Source: Streptomyces adelaidensis (GTDB taxonomy: Bacteria; Actinomycetota; Actinomycetes; Streptomycetales; Streptomycetaceae). Taken from it: a stretch of 64,000 bases of DNA. Position numbers and translations under genes: made by a program. Under the pieces are notes generated by a model that was given only the letters and a program-made list of their open reading frames with translations, was not told the origin of the DNA and did no database searches. Shown piece after piece: positions 1-9,673 of this stretch. The stretch is from positions 151,185 to 215,184 of the forward strand of contig NZ_JAEMUX010000001.1 of the NCBI RefSeq assembly GCF_016598475.1. Direction: 5' to 3'. Numbering within the stretch: the stretch's first letter is position 1; every line of letters starts with the position of its first letter.

Positions 1-273
1 CGCGCTCTCCTCGCGCCCCAGTGGTTCGATCACCTGGTTCAGCAGCCGTCCCGTCCACGCGAACAGTTCCTCGTGGGTGGCGATGTCGTCGAGGTGCAGC
101 ACCGGCGCGCCTCCGAGGGCGTCGGCCAGCCGCCCGGCGAACGTGCTCTTCCCGGAGCCCGCGTGTCCGTCGATCCCGATCAGCCGGACCGGTCCGCAGG
201 AGGGCGGCAGCAGCCGCAGCCGGGCGGCGAGGGCGTCCACGGCGGGGTCCGCGGGGGCGGGAGAGGCGTGCAT
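1..273 (-). CDS. uridine kinase-like P-loop protein (partial, C-terminus outside window)
   Basis: The first 91 codons of a leftward gene are present and the rest lies beyond base 1. Translation from the ATG at 273 gives a short Ala-rich lead, then a beta strand and a Walker A loop (GIDGHAGSGKS, about residues 33-43), followed by LHLDDIATHEELFAWTGRL. A P-loop followed by a D-D pair is typical of the uridine kinase/nucleoside kinase-like family in actinomycetes. These bind ATP and probably phosphorylate a small nucleoside-like substrate in the cytoplasm. The exact substrate cannot be read from this fragment. It is divergent from the peptidase gene that starts at 447. Confidence 0.8.
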   Translation of the reverse strand, partial: MHASPAPADPAVDALAARLRLLPPSCGPVRLIGIDGHAGSGKSTFAGRLADALGGAPVLHLDDIATHEELFAWTGRLLNQVIEPLGREESA

Positions 274-446
274 ACCTGGATTGAACACCGTGCCGGACGG
301 TGCCGGAGCGTGCCAGTGGTGTCGACCAATATTGGCGGGCGTGGCGAGGCGCGAGGTGCTGGCAGAAATCCTTGCCCGGCGTCCATAGTTGGCGGACAGC
401 CGCGCGTCCGAACCGTTCCTTCCGGACCCCTGGAGGTCAACCGCAG

Positions 447-1829
447 ATGACGAGACTTTCCGAGCCGTCCCGCCGGACCGTCCTGGCGGCAGCCGTCGCC
501 ACCGCCGCCGCGGCGGCCGGAGGTTCCGCGAGTCAGGCGGCCGCCGACACCACCAACGGCCGGGGCGGAGCCCCCGCCGGCCCCGCGCAAGCACCGGAAC
601 GCCTCGTGGACCACCACGCCTGGACCTCGTACACCGACTGGCGCGCCGGCAGCGCGCGGGGCACCCGGGCGAAGGCGGGGAAGCGGCCGGGGCTGGTGAT
701 CGCCGCGCCGGCCGGCACCACCGACTACACCGACCCGCACACCGGGCGGACGGCCGCCTGGGAGTACGCGACCTGGACCTCGCCGGTCCACCGGCTCGCC
801 GTCCCCGCCACGGAGGTCATCGCGTCCTGGAACGCGCACACCCCCGGCGGCACCTGGGTCCAGATCGAACTGTTGGGCACGTACTCCGACGGCACGGACA
901 CCCCCTGGTACGTGCTGGGCCGGTGGGCGGCCGGTGACCAGGACATCAGGCGCACCTCCCTCGACGGCCAGAAGGACGGCAGGAGCAGCGTCTGGACGGA
1001 CACCTTCGCCGTCGACGACCCGGCCACGGGTCTGCGCCTCGTCTCCTACCGGCTGCGCCTGACCCTCCACCGCACCCCCGGCACCCGGCTCACGCCCACG
1101 GTGTGGCGGCTCGGCGCGATGGGCTCCGACGTCCCCGACCGCTTCACCGTCCCGGCGTCCACCCCCGGGCTCGCGAGGGAACTGGACGTCCCGCGCTACT
1201 CGCAGGAGACCCACAAGGGCCAGTACCCGGAGTACGACAACGGCGGCGAGGCCTGGTGCAGCCCCACCTCCTCGCAGATGATCATAGAGTTCTGGGGCCG
1301 GAAGCCCAGCGCCGAGGACCTGGCCTGGGTCAACCCGGAGTACGCGGACCCGCAGGTCTGCCACGCGGCCCGGTTCACCTTCGACTACCAGTACGAGGGC
1401 TGCGGCAACTGGCCCTTCAACGCCGCGTACGCCTCCACGTACAAGGATTTCCAGGGCGTGGTGACCCGGCTGGGCTCGCTCACCGACCTGGAGACGCTGA
1501 TCGCGGCGGGCATCCCGGCGATCACCTCCCAGTCGTTCCTCGCCGAGGAGCTGACGGGGGCCGGCTACGGCACGGCCGGCCATCTGATGACGGTGATCGG
1601 CTTCACCGCCGACGGCGACGTCATCGCCAACGACCCGAACTCGCCGACCAACGAGGCGGTACGCCGGGTCTACCGGCGGCGTGAGTGGGAGAACATCTGG
1701 CTGCGTACCAAGCGGTACAACGCGGCCGGCAAGGTCGTCTCCGGCACCGGCGGCGTCTGCTATCTGTACTTCCCGGCACGGCCCACGGCCCGCCAGCGCG
1801 CGGCGCTCGCGGCGGTCGGCGTGCGCTGA
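447..1829 (+). CDS. secreted C39-type cysteine peptidase family protein
   Basis: A 460-residue exported protein. The N-terminus has a twin-arginine signal (SRRTVLAAAVA) followed by an Ala-rich hydrophobic stretch and an AQA/AAA-type cleavage region near residue 35, so Tat export is expected. The C-terminal half looks like a papain-fold C39 peptidase. Cys271 sits in GGEAWCSPTSS, His379 in AGHLMTVIG, and an Asn-Asp pair lies near residue 396. The N-terminal 200 residues look like a beta-rich accessory domain. The ATG at 447 is preceded by GGAGG, whereas upstream in-frame starts lack a ribosome site and would bury the Tat signal. Substrate is unknown. It stands alone and ends at a strong hairpin (1835-1862). 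Confidence 0.85.
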   Translation: MTRLSEPSRRTVLAAAVATAAAAAGGSASQAAADTTNGRGGAPAGPAQAPERLVDHHAWTSYTDWRAGSARGTRAKAGKRPGLVIAAPAGTTDYTDPHTGRTAAWEYATWTSPVHRLAVPATEVIASWNAHTPGGTWVQIELLGTYSDGTDTPWYVLGRWAAGDQDIRRTSLDGQKDGRSSVWTDTFAVDDPATGLRLVSYRLRLTLHRTPGTRLTPTVWRLGAMGSDVPDRFTVPASTPGLARELDVPRYSQETHKGQYPEYDNGGEAWCSPTSSQMIIEFWGRKPSAEDLAWVNPEYADPQVCHAARFTFDYQYEGCGNWPFNAAYASTYKDFQGVVTRLGSLTDLETLIAAGIPAITSQSFLAEELTGAGYGTAGHLMTVIGFTADGDVIANDPNSPTNEAVRRVYRRREWENIWLRTKRYNAAGKVVSGTGGVCYLYFPARPTARQRAALAAVGVR

Positions 1830-1834
1830 CCGGA

Positions 1835-1862
1835 CGCGGCCCCCGGGAGCCCGGGGGCCGCG
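1835..1862 (+). terminator. hairpin terminator after the C39 peptidase gene
   Basis: A perfect 12-bp GC-only stem (1835-1846 with 1851-1862) around a 4-base loop starts 6 bases after the stop. There is no strong T-run, as is usual in Streptomyces. Confidence 0.7.
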
Positions 1863-1965
1863 CTGTCGTGTGACCAAGCTCTCGGCCGCGAACCGCTCAT
1901 GCGGTGGCAAGGTGGACGGAAAAGGCGGGGCGACCCGCCGCGCACCGACCACCCAGCGAGCTGCC

Positions 1966-2112
1966 ATGACCGCGACCTCCGCCACCGCCACCCGCGTACG
2001 TACCCGCACGGGCGGCCCCAAGGACGACGGCCCGAAGATCGTCGAACACGTGATGGGCTGGACCCTGGTCGTGGTCGTCGCGATGCTGGTGGCTCAGCTG
2101 GGTCTGCTGTGA
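1966..2112 (+). CDS. 48-residue membrane protein, SCO1431 family
   Basis: A very small protein with a polar Thr/Ala/Arg-rich N-terminus, a conserved-looking GGPKDDGPKIVEHVMGW block and one C-terminal transmembrane helix (about residues 31-46, LVVVVAMLVAQLGLL). I recognise it as the short single-pass family found near chitinase and rbpA in streptomycetes. Function is unknown. The ATG at 1966 follows a CAGCGAG stretch that could serve as a weak ribosome site. Confidence 0.7.
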   Translation: MTATSATATRVRTRTGGPKDDGPKIVEHVMGWTLVVVVAMLVAQLGLL

Positions 2113-2214
2113 CCTGATCCTCGGTCGATTCTGTCGATCAGAGTCGAACAAGCTGATGGTGAGGGTCTGCAATACTGCGGTTGTCCCGCTGGCAGTCGGA
2201 GACCAGGACCGAAA

Positions 2215-2874
2215 TTGAATAGTAGTCAACAGCGTGGTGTCGAACAGCCGCGTGCCCGCGGCACCGACCGCTCGTCAGCGCGCCGCGCCGAACTCATCTC
2301 CATCGGGCGGAAGTTGTTCGCCGACACGTCGTACGACGCGTTGTCCATGGACGACATCGCGCGGCAGGCGCACGTGGCCAAGGGACTGATCTACTACTAC
2401 TTCAAGTCCAAGCGCGGCTACTACCTCGCCATCGTCGAGGACTCGGTGGCCGATCTGATCACCTTCGCGGCGAGCGGCCTCCAGCTGCCGCCCGTGGAGC
2501 GGGTGCAGCGCACCATGGACTGCTATCTGCGCTACGCGGAGGACAACCAGGCCGCCTACCGCACGATCGTCAGCGGCGGCGTCGGCTTCGACGCCCAGGT
2601 GCACGCCATCCGGGACGGCGTCCGCGGCGCGATCGTCGCCACCATCGCCGAGGGCGCGTACGGCAGGAGCGACATCGAACCGGTGGCCCGTATGGGCCTG
2701 TTCGGCTGGGTGTGCGCGGTCGAGGGCGCCACCCTCGACTGGATCGACCGCCCGGAGCTGTCCCGCGACACCATGCGCGAACTGCTGGTCAAGATGCTGG
2801 GCGGATCGATGCGCGCCATCGAGGAACTCGCCCCGGCCTACCTCGCGCCGGCGCCCGCCCGCCGGGACGGCTGA
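2215..2874 (+). CDS. TetR family transcriptional regulator
   Basis: A 219-residue regulator. The N-terminal DNA-binding domain (about residues 20-70) reads as a TetR helix-turn-helix, with SYDALSMDDIARQAHVAKGLIYYYFKSKRGYY as separate recognisable parts (...DIARQAHVAKG, then LIYYYFKSK). The remainder is the helical ligand and dimer domain, and the ligand is not predictable. TTG at 2215 is the only reasonable start: no in-frame ATG or GTG lies between it and the HTH, and a purine-rich GGAGACCAGGA precedes it. It converges on the chitinase gene through a shared terminator. Confidence 0.85.
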   Translation: MNSSQQRGVEQPRARGTDRSSARRAELISIGRKLFADTSYDALSMDDIARQAHVAKGLIYYYFKSKRGYYLAIVEDSVADLITFAASGLQLPPVERVQRTMDCYLRYAEDNQAAYRTIVSGGVGFDAQVHAIRDGVRGAIVATIAEGAYGRSDIEPVARMGLFGWVCAVEGATLDWIDRPELSRDTMRELLVKMLGGSMRAIEELAPAYLAPAPARRDG

Positions 2875-2904
2875 GCACCTGCGGCCCGCCGGCATCCGGG
2901 CGGC

Positions 2905-2948
2905 GCGCTCGGGGTGGGGGTCCGCCGACCGACTCCCACCCCGAGCGC
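2905..2948. terminator. bidirectional terminator between TetR and chitinase genes
   Basis: A perfect 14-bp inverted repeat (2905-2918 with 2935-2948) lies between two convergent genes, 30 bases after the TetR stop and 13 bases from the chitinase stop. It can fold from either strand. Confidence 0.75.
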
Positions 2949-2961
2949 CGTACGCCCGTGG

Positions 2962-4203
<1,242 letters not shown>

Positions 4204-4304
4204 CGTGACTCCGGGGGAGGGGAGCGTGACGGGGAGGGTGCTGCCGGGACCTGCTGTGCCGATTGGCATGAACGCGGTGAGGCGTTGTTAGGGGGAGACC
4301 GTAG

Positions 4305-4338
4305 AGGACTAGACCACTGGGGTCAATGGTTCGGACCA
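4305..4338 (-). promoter_or_regulatory. tandem DasR-type (dre) direct repeats before the chitinase gene
   Basis: On the minus strand two 12-base repeats, TGGTCCGAACCA (4338-4327) and TGGTCTAGTCCT (4316-4305), begin 22 bases apart, two helical turns. Both resemble the Streptomyces chitinase-promoter repeat and the DasR consensus ACTGGTCTAGACCAGT. They lie about 100-135 bases upstream of the chitinase start. DasR represses chitin genes and is released by glucosamine-6-phosphate. Confidence 0.8.
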
Positions 4339-4562
4339 ATTCGCGCCCGGGTGCACCGGGTCGGCCGAACAGGTCCTGATGAACGGCCGTTAACCGGTGA
4401 GGCGCTGCCCCGGAACGGGCATACTCCAAGCGCCACCGCCGCTGATCAGCGGCTTCCGTGATCCGGAGGAGGATCATCGGCAGTGGCGTGCGATACCCGG
4501 CGGCAGCACTTCATCCCCGGTGCGGGTCCGCCGCAGCGCCCGACAGGGAGGAGAGCGTCGCC

Positions 4563-5735
4563 ATGCCCGACCGCGCCCCGCAGCCGGTGGACCGTCAACT
4601 GCCCACGGAAGAGGCCCGGGATCTGATCTCGCTCGTCCGTGAGATCGCGCAGCGGGAGATCGCCCCGCACGCGGCCGAGGAGGAGGACGCGGGCCGGTTC
4701 CCGCGCGAACTCTTCGGCCTGCTCTCGGAGGCGGGACTGCTCAGCCTGCCCTACGACTCGGAACACGGCGGCGGCGATCAGCCCTACGAGGTCTATCTGC
4801 AGGCCCTGGAAGAGCTCGCCATGGCCCGCCTCACCGTCGGCCTCGGCGTGAGCGTTCACACCCTCGCCTGCCACGCGCTCGCCCACTACGGCACCAAGGA
4901 ACAGCGGGCCGAGCACCTTCCCGCGATGCTCGGCGGCGGCCTGCTCGGCGCGTACTGCCTCTCCGAGCCCTCATCCGGCTCGGACGCCGCGTCCCTGAGC
5001 ACGAGGGCCGTGCGGGACGGCGACGACTGGGTGATCACCGGCACCAAGGCCTGGATCACCCACGGGGGGATCGCCGACTTCTACACGGTCATGGCCCGTA
5101 CGGGAGGCGAGGGCTCCCGGGGCATCACGGCCTTCCTGGTGCCCGGTGACGCCGAGGGTCTGAGTGCCGCGGCACCCGAGAGGAAGATGGGCATGAAGGG
5201 CTCGCCCACCGCGCAGCTCCACTTCGACGGGGTGCGGGTCTCCGGCGGCCGGCGCATCGGCGAGGAGGGCCAGGGCTTCGCGATCGCCCTGTCCGCGCTG
5301 GACTCCGGTCGGCTCGGCATCGCGGCCTGCGCCATCGGCGTGGCCCAGGCGGCACTGGACGAGGCGGTGGAATACGCCACCGGACGGCGGCAGTTCGGGC
5401 GGCCGATCGCCGACTTCCAGGGGCTGCGCTTCATGCTCGCCGACATGGCGACCCGGATAGAGGCGGGCCGGGCGCTCTACCTCTCCGCCGCCCGGCTGCG
5501 CGACGCGGGCAGGCCGTTCGCCAAGCAGGCGGCCATGGCGAAACTGCTGTGCACCGACAACGCGATGAAGGTCACCACGGACGCCGTCCAGATCCTCGGC
5601 GGTTACGGCTACACGGCGGACTTCCCCGCCGAGCGGTACATGCGCGAGGCCAAGGTCCTCCAGATCGTCGAGGGCACCAATCAGATCCAGCGCATGGTCA
5701 TCGCCCGTCACCTCGCGGGCCCCGAGTCGCGCTGA
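4563..5735 (+). CDS. acyl-CoA dehydrogenase
   Basis: A 390-residue flavoenzyme of the usual family length. It oxidises acyl-CoA to trans-2-enoyl-CoA using FAD and passes electrons to ETF. Recognisable parts are the helical N-terminal domain, YCLSEPSSGSDAASL and ITGTKAWITHGG (FAD and substrate loops), KMGMKGSPTAQLHFD, and C-terminal KVLQIVEGTNQIQR. Glu370 in that last motif occupies the catalytic-base position used by short and medium-chain enzymes. The ATG at 4563 follows GGGAGGAGAG. It is transcribed divergently from the chitinase and appears to be a single-gene unit. Chain length is not predictable. Confidence 0.92.
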   Translation: MPDRAPQPVDRQLPTEEARDLISLVREIAQREIAPHAAEEEDAGRFPRELFGLLSEAGLLSLPYDSEHGGGDQPYEVYLQALEELAMARLTVGLGVSVHTLACHALAHYGTKEQRAEHLPAMLGGGLLGAYCLSEPSSGSDAASLSTRAVRDGDDWVITGTKAWITHGGIADFYTVMARTGGEGSRGITAFLVPGDAEGLSAAAPERKMGMKGSPTAQLHFDGVRVSGGRRIGEEGQGFAIALSALDSGRLGIAACAIGVAQAALDEAVEYATGRRQFGRPIADFQGLRFMLADMATRIEAGRALYLSAARLRDAGRPFAKQAAMAKLLCTDNAMKVTTDAVQILGGYGYTADFPAERYMREAKVLQIVEGTNQIQRMVIARHLAGPESR

Positions 5736-5961
5736 AGCCCTCGAAGGGGCTGCCGCCGGAGCCGAATTGGGCGAGGCCGCTCGGCGGTGTGGCCAGCCGG
5801 ACCCACTCCGGGTCGGGACGCCCCGGCAGCGTGCGGCCCCGATCGGCCCAAGTGCGCATCAGGGCACGGTAGATCGGCGGGTCCTGATGCGGAACCGATT
5901 CTGCCGACCGGGACGCGAAGAGGTGGCGCTGACGCCCGGTCACCGAGTACGTAGGAGTCAT
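5698..5961 (-). CDS. small conserved-looking hypothetical protein
   Basis: An 87-residue reading frame on the minus strand whose 3' end overlaps the acyl-CoA dehydrogenase stop by 38 bases. The core reads IYRALMRTWADRGRTLPGRPDPEW and the C-terminus is RGPRGDGR. The LPGRxDPEW and PRGDGR pieces are of a type I associate with short actinomycete proteins of unknown role. It has no strong ribosome site before the ATG at 5961. The protein-like composition is the main argument for a real gene. Confidence 0.45.
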   Translation of the reverse strand: MTPTYSVTGRQRHLFASRSAESVPHQDPPIYRALMRTWADRGRTLPGRPDPEWVRLATPPSGLAQFGSGGSPFEGFSATRGPRGDGR

Positions 5962-6061
5962 GCCGAGTCAACGTGAGGGCCGGTGAAGCGGTCACCGCTC
6001 CGGTGAATCGCGCCTGAGTTCGCGACGGGCCCGAACGGGGGCGTCACGGGCCCCGCCGTCC

Positions 6062-6083
6062 GTGTCCGCCGGTCGGCGGACAC
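6062..6083. terminator. perfect 9-bp hairpin
   Basis: GTGTCCGCC (6062-6070) pairs with GGCGGACAC (6075-6083) across a 4-base loop. It lies about 155 bases past the stop of the leftward gene at 6239 and probably helps end that transcript. Confidence 0.5.
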
Positions 6084-6090
6084 ACCGAAC

Positions 6091-6126
6091 CCGCACCATG
6101 GCAGCCGACACGACGCCATGGTGCGG
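6091..6126. terminator. perfect 12-bp inverted repeat, second hairpin
   Basis: CCGCACCATGGC (6091-6102) pairs with GCCATGGTGCGG (6115-6126) around a 12-base loop. With the 6062-6083 hairpin it makes a tandem terminator or an operator-like palindrome. Confidence 0.45.
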
Positions 6127-6238
6127 GGCGACTACGGGAAACAGGCCTCTACGGGAGACGAGTCCTCAGGCGAGTCCCCAGGAACGGAGCCATCAGCCAG
6201 CCACGCCGCGGACGCGATGGGTCGAACAGGCCGTGGAA

Positions 6239-6664
6239 TCAGGCAGCCTGACGCCGCATCACGGGCAGGCGCATCGGGCGCGAGGCCGGGCCGCCGACGT
6301 GCGAGAAAGGCTGCGTCCGCCAGTCGAGGCCCTGAGGGAGCGTCAACAGAAGGGCGGTGTCCTGCTCCTGCGGCTCGACGGACTCGTCCGCGGACCGGGC
6401 GTCGCCGGCCGAACGGCCCGTACCGGCGCAGACCGTGAGCCCGAACGGGTTCCACGGCGACACGACCAGCGCGTGCTCGGGCAGGGTGTCCTCGTCGGAC
6501 AGCAGGGCGATGGGCTGTGCGCAGTCCGGGCAGATCACCCGGTACATCTCGAAGGTGTCGTACGCGTCGAACTCGTCGTCGGGTTCGACGCCCTCCGGCT
6601 CGGGCTCGATGACCGCCTGGAGACGCTTGGGTTCGGTACGACCAGGGCGCTTAAGACTCTGCAT
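6239..6664 (-). CDS. conserved hypothetical protein with a CxxC pair
   Basis: A 141-residue soluble protein. A basic lead is followed by an acidic stretch (EPEPEGVEPDDEFDAYD) and then a compact region with a single CPDC pair, a LPEHALVVSPWNPFGL block and a C-terminal LPQGLDWRTQPFSHVGG. The spacing suggests a small metal-binding or redox fold but no family can be named. ATG 6664 is preceded by a strong GGGGGAGAA ribosome site, which fixes the start. Confidence 0.75.
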   Translation of the reverse strand: MQSLKRPGRTEPKRLQAVIEPEPEGVEPDDEFDAYDTFEMYRVICPDCAQPIALLSDEDTLPEHALVVSPWNPFGLTVCAGTGRSAGDARSADESVEPQEQDTALLLTLPQGLDWRTQPFSHVGGPASRPMRLPVMRRQAA

Positions 6665-6917
6665 GGGATTCTCCCCCTCGGGCTGGGCCGTAAGGCACTG
6701 CGGCCTCGACCACAGCAAGCATTTCCCGCCCCGTCTCGGCGGTAATCACGAGATCATCACCAAGCCTGTTCGGACACTGTGGTCTTCGTCACATGCCGCT
6801 CGCAGATGCGCGACACGGCCGGGCTGTCACCCGGACGGCTCACAGACGGCTCTCAGCCACATCACGAACCGGGCATGACCTGCGCCGCTCAGGTATCGGA
6901 GGAGATCAACCGCCCTG

Positions 6918-6932
6918 TAGGTTCTTGCCTCA
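6918..6932 (+). promoter_or_regulatory. -10 element placing a leaderless start for the Lrp gene
   Basis: TAGGTT (6918-6923) fits the TANNNT -10 pattern and lies 8 bases before the ATG at 6932, where no ribosome site exists. Transcription would begin at the start codon. Confidence 0.5.
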
Positions 6933-7372
6933 TGGAGGAGCTGGACCGACAGATCGTGCAGCTGCTCGTCGCGGACGGGCGGATGAGCTACACCGACCTG
7001 GGCAAGGCCACGGGCCTGTCCACGTCGGCAGTGCATCAGCGAGTACGCCGACTTGAGCAGCGCGGTGTCATCCGGGGCTATGCCGCGGTCGTCGACCCGG
7101 AGGCCGTCGGGCTGCCGATGACCGCGTTCATCTCGGTGAAACCCTTCGATCCCAGCGCCCCGGACGACATCGCCGAACGCCTCGCCGGCGTCCCGGAGAT
7201 CGAGGCCTGCCACAGCGTCGCCGGTGACGAGAACTACATCCTCAAGGTCCGCGTGGCCACCCCCCACGAGCTGGAGGAGCTACTGGCGCGGCTGCGCTCC
7301 CTGGCGGGCGTGTCGACGCGTACGACGGTGGTGCTCTCCACGCCGTACGAGGCACGGCCGCCGAAGATCTGA
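6932..7372 (+). CDS. Lrp/AsnC family transcriptional regulator
   Basis: A 146-residue protein with the standard Lrp layout. The N-terminal helix-turn-helix spans about residues 4-50 (LDRQIVQLLVADGRMSYTDLGKATGLSTSAVHQRVRRLEQRGVI as successive helices). The C-terminal RAM/ligand domain covers about residues 65-140, with the usual VAGDENYILKVRV strand. Such regulators form octamers and sense amino acids. Its targets are not evident, though the downstream amidohydrolase gene starts only 91 bases later and may be co-transcribed. The start is probably leaderless. Confidence 0.9.
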   Translation: MEELDRQIVQLLVADGRMSYTDLGKATGLSTSAVHQRVRRLEQRGVIRGYAAVVDPEAVGLPMTAFISVKPFDPSAPDDIAERLAGVPEIEACHSVAGDENYILKVRVATPHELEELLARLRSLAGVSTRTTVVLSTPYEARPPKI

Positions 7373-7463
7373 GGGCCGCCGACCGCCGACCGCCGCTGTG
7401 CCGGGTGCCTCGAAAGCGCGGCCCTGGTGCGGCGCGGCGGGCGGCACACGCGAAACTGTCCCC

Positions 7464-9068
7464 ATGAGTGATCGCACCGCCTCGTCGGACACCGTGCTGC
7501 TGCGCGGTGGAGAAGTCCACAGCCCCGCCGACCCCTTCGCCACCGCGATGGTCGTGGAACACGGCCAGGTCGCCTGGGTCGGCTCCGAGGGCGCCGCCGA
7601 CGCCTTCGCGGGCGGCGTCAACGAAGTGATCGACCTCGAAGGGGCCCTGGTCACCCCCGCGTTCACCGACGCCCACGTGCACACCACCGCCACCGGCCTC
7701 GCACTCACCGGCCTCGACCTCTCCGCGGTCCCGTCCTTGACGGAGGCCCTCGTTCGCGTACGGGAATTCGCGGCCGCCCGCCCGGCCGACCGGGTCCTCC
7801 TGGGCCATGGCTGGGACGCCGCCCGCTGGCCCGACGGCCGCCCGCCGACCCGATCCGAACTCGACGCGGCCACCGGCGGCCGCCCGCTCTATCTCAGCCG
7901 TATCGACGTCCACTCGGCGGTCGTCACCACGGCCCTGCTCGACCTGGTGCCCGGTGCCGACGCCTTCGAGGACGGCCCCCTCACCCGTGACGCCCACCAC
8001 GCGGTACGCGCCACCGCGCTCGGCGCCGTCACTCCCGCCCAGCGCGCCGAGGCCCAGCGGGCCGCCCTCGCCCACGCCGCCTCGCTCGGCATCGGCTCGG
8101 TCCACGAGTGCGCGGGCCCGGAGATCTCCTCCGAGGACGACTTCACCGAGCTGCTGCGGCTGGCCGCGGACGAGCCCGGCCCACGCGTCGTCGGCTACTG
8201 GGCCGAGCGCGACGTCGAGAAGGCGCGCGCCCTCGGGGCCGTCGGCGCCGCGGGCGACCTCTTCGTCGACGGCGCCCTCGGCTCGCACACGGCCTGCCTC
8301 CACGACCCGTACGCCGACGCCGGGCACACCGGTACGGCGTACCTGGACACGGCGGCCGTCGCCGCCCATGTGGTCGCGTGCACCGAGGCGGGCCTCCAGG
8401 CGGGCTTCCACGCCATCGGGGACGCCGCGGTGGCCTCGGTGGTCGAGGGGGTGCGCGTGGCCGCCGAGAAGGTCGGCCCGGCCCGTGTGCGGGCCGCCCG
8501 GCATCGAGTCGAACACGCCGAGATGCTCACCCCCGAGACCATCGCCGCCTTCGCCGAGTTGGGCCTCACCGCTTCCGTCCAGCCCGCGTTCGACGCGCTG
8601 TGGGGCGGCGAGGACGGCATGTACGCCCAGCGGCTGGGCGCCGACCGCGCCCGCACCCTCAACCCGTTCGCGGCCCTGCTGCGGGCCGGCGTACCGCTGG
8701 CCTTCGGCTCCGACAGCCCGGTCACACCGCTCGACCCGTGGGGCACCGTCCGCGCGGCGGCCTTCCATCGCACGCCGGAGCACCAGGTGTCCGTGCGCGC
8801 CGCGTTCACGGCGCACACGCGGGGCGGCTGGCGGGCGATCGGGCGGGACGACGCGGGCGTCCTCGTGCCGGGCGCGCCCGCGGACTACGCGGTGTGGCGC
8901 GCCGGGGAACTCGTCGTCCAGGCCCCCGACGACCGGGTCGCCCGCTGGTCCACCGACCCCCGTTCCGGCACCCCCGGCCTGCCCGACCTGAGCCCCGGCG
9001 CCGACCTGCCCGTCTGCCTGCGGACGGTGGTCGGCGGCCGAACGGTTTTCGTGCGGCCGGGCGAGTGA
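7464..9068 (+). CDS. amidohydrolase, YtcJ-like
   Basis: A 534-residue metal-dependent hydrolase. It begins with the small beta domain (VLLRGGEVHSP) and carries the metal-binding DAHVHTT motif near residue 71. Further marks are FHAIGDAAV, RHRVEHAEM and FGSDSPVTPLDPW late in the barrel, which match the amidohydrolase-3 (YtcJ) group. The enzyme probably acts on an amide or N-acyl compound in the cytoplasm, and the substrate cannot be assigned. It follows the Lrp-type regulator closely in the same direction, so regulation by it is plausible. Confidence 0.88.
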   Translation: MSDRTASSDTVLLRGGEVHSPADPFATAMVVEHGQVAWVGSEGAADAFAGGVNEVIDLEGALVTPAFTDAHVHTTATGLALTGLDLSAVPSLTEALVRVREFAAARPADRVLLGHGWDAARWPDGRPPTRSELDAATGGRPLYLSRIDVHSAVVTTALLDLVPGADAFEDGPLTRDAHHAVRATALGAVTPAQRAEAQRAALAHAASLGIGSVHECAGPEISSEDDFTELLRLAADEPGPRVVGYWAERDVEKARALGAVGAAGDLFVDGALGSHTACLHDPYADAGHTGTAYLDTAAVAAHVVACTEAGLQAGFHAIGDAAVASVVEGVRVAAEKVGPARVRAARHRVEHAEMLTPETIAAFAELGLTASVQPAFDALWGGEDGMYAQRLGADRARTLNPFAALLRAGVPLAFGSDSPVTPLDPWGTVRAAAFHRTPEHQVSVRAAFTAHTRGGWRAIGRDDAGVLVPGAPADYAVWRAGELVVQAPDDRVARWSTDPRSGTPGLPDLSPGADLPVCLRTVVGGRTVFVRPGE

Positions 9069-9673
9069 TCTCCTGGGGCGGCCCGGGGCCGGTCAGGGCC
9101 CGCCGGCGCGCCGCGCGACCTGCGGGTCCTCCCCGCCGACCAGGCATTTGAGGCAATCTCCGCAGGTCAGAGGGCAGTTGACAGGTGGCCGCGGGAGACG
9201 GGTAGGTTCGGCCGGGTCCACCACCGGACGTCCGACCGAGGAACCTCCGCGCGGTCGTCGAAGCGCCGCTGGGTCAGGGGTGGTGCGCCGCACCGGCGCG
9301 CTGCCACTGGGAGCCAGGCCCAGCGTTCGCGCTACGGCGAGGGAACGTTCCGGCTCGGTCGGGTAGGTGTGACCCGGGTGGGGCCCGGACGCTCAGTAGA
9401 CAACGGCTTTCGGTCGACCCGCAGCCGGCGGGTCCCAGGTCGGCCCGAAGGGCGTCGGGCCCCCATCCGCAGCGCGGGCGACATCTGGATGGCCCGGATT
9501 CCAGCGCTCTCGCCGTTCGCGCGGTATTCGTTCCGTGGCAGCGCACAGGCCACTCGGAGCGCGCTCCCGCACACCCCTGATTGAATCGACACTCCTCTGG
9601 ACATGAGCCGACACTCCATCGCAGGCCGTGGCCACTATGGTGGTCCCCTGCGTACGGACTTGAAGGGGCAGCA
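9069..9673. other. 605-base intergenic region with a strong promoter and no clear gene
   Basis: No convincing coding region was found on either strand. A near-consensus promoter lies at 9178-9208, and a second possible -10 (TATGGT, 9636-9641) sits 33 bases before the mannosyltransferase start. Composition is GC-rich without strong codon periodicity. It may be a long 5' leader or hold an unannotated small RNA. Confidence 0.5.
9178..9208 (+). promoter_or_regulatory. HrdB-type promoter inside the gap
   Basis: TTGACA (9178-9183) and TAGGTT (9203-9208) are separated by 19 bases. The start of transcription would be near 9215, about 460 bases before the next gene. Confidence 0.5.

Noticed and set aside
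180..2021. 613-codon open frame on the minus strand opposite the C39 peptidase gene
   Set aside because: It is a mirror of the peptidase codons, with a repetitive Arg/Gly/Pro-rich product and no family. The true leftward gene there ends its N-terminus at 273.
9093..9293. Minus-strand frame with a Cys cluster (CPLTCGDCLKC)
   Set aside because: Attractive for a small metal protein, but there is no ribosome site, the N-terminal half is low-complexity and third-position GC is low for this genome. The plus-strand promoter also lies in it.
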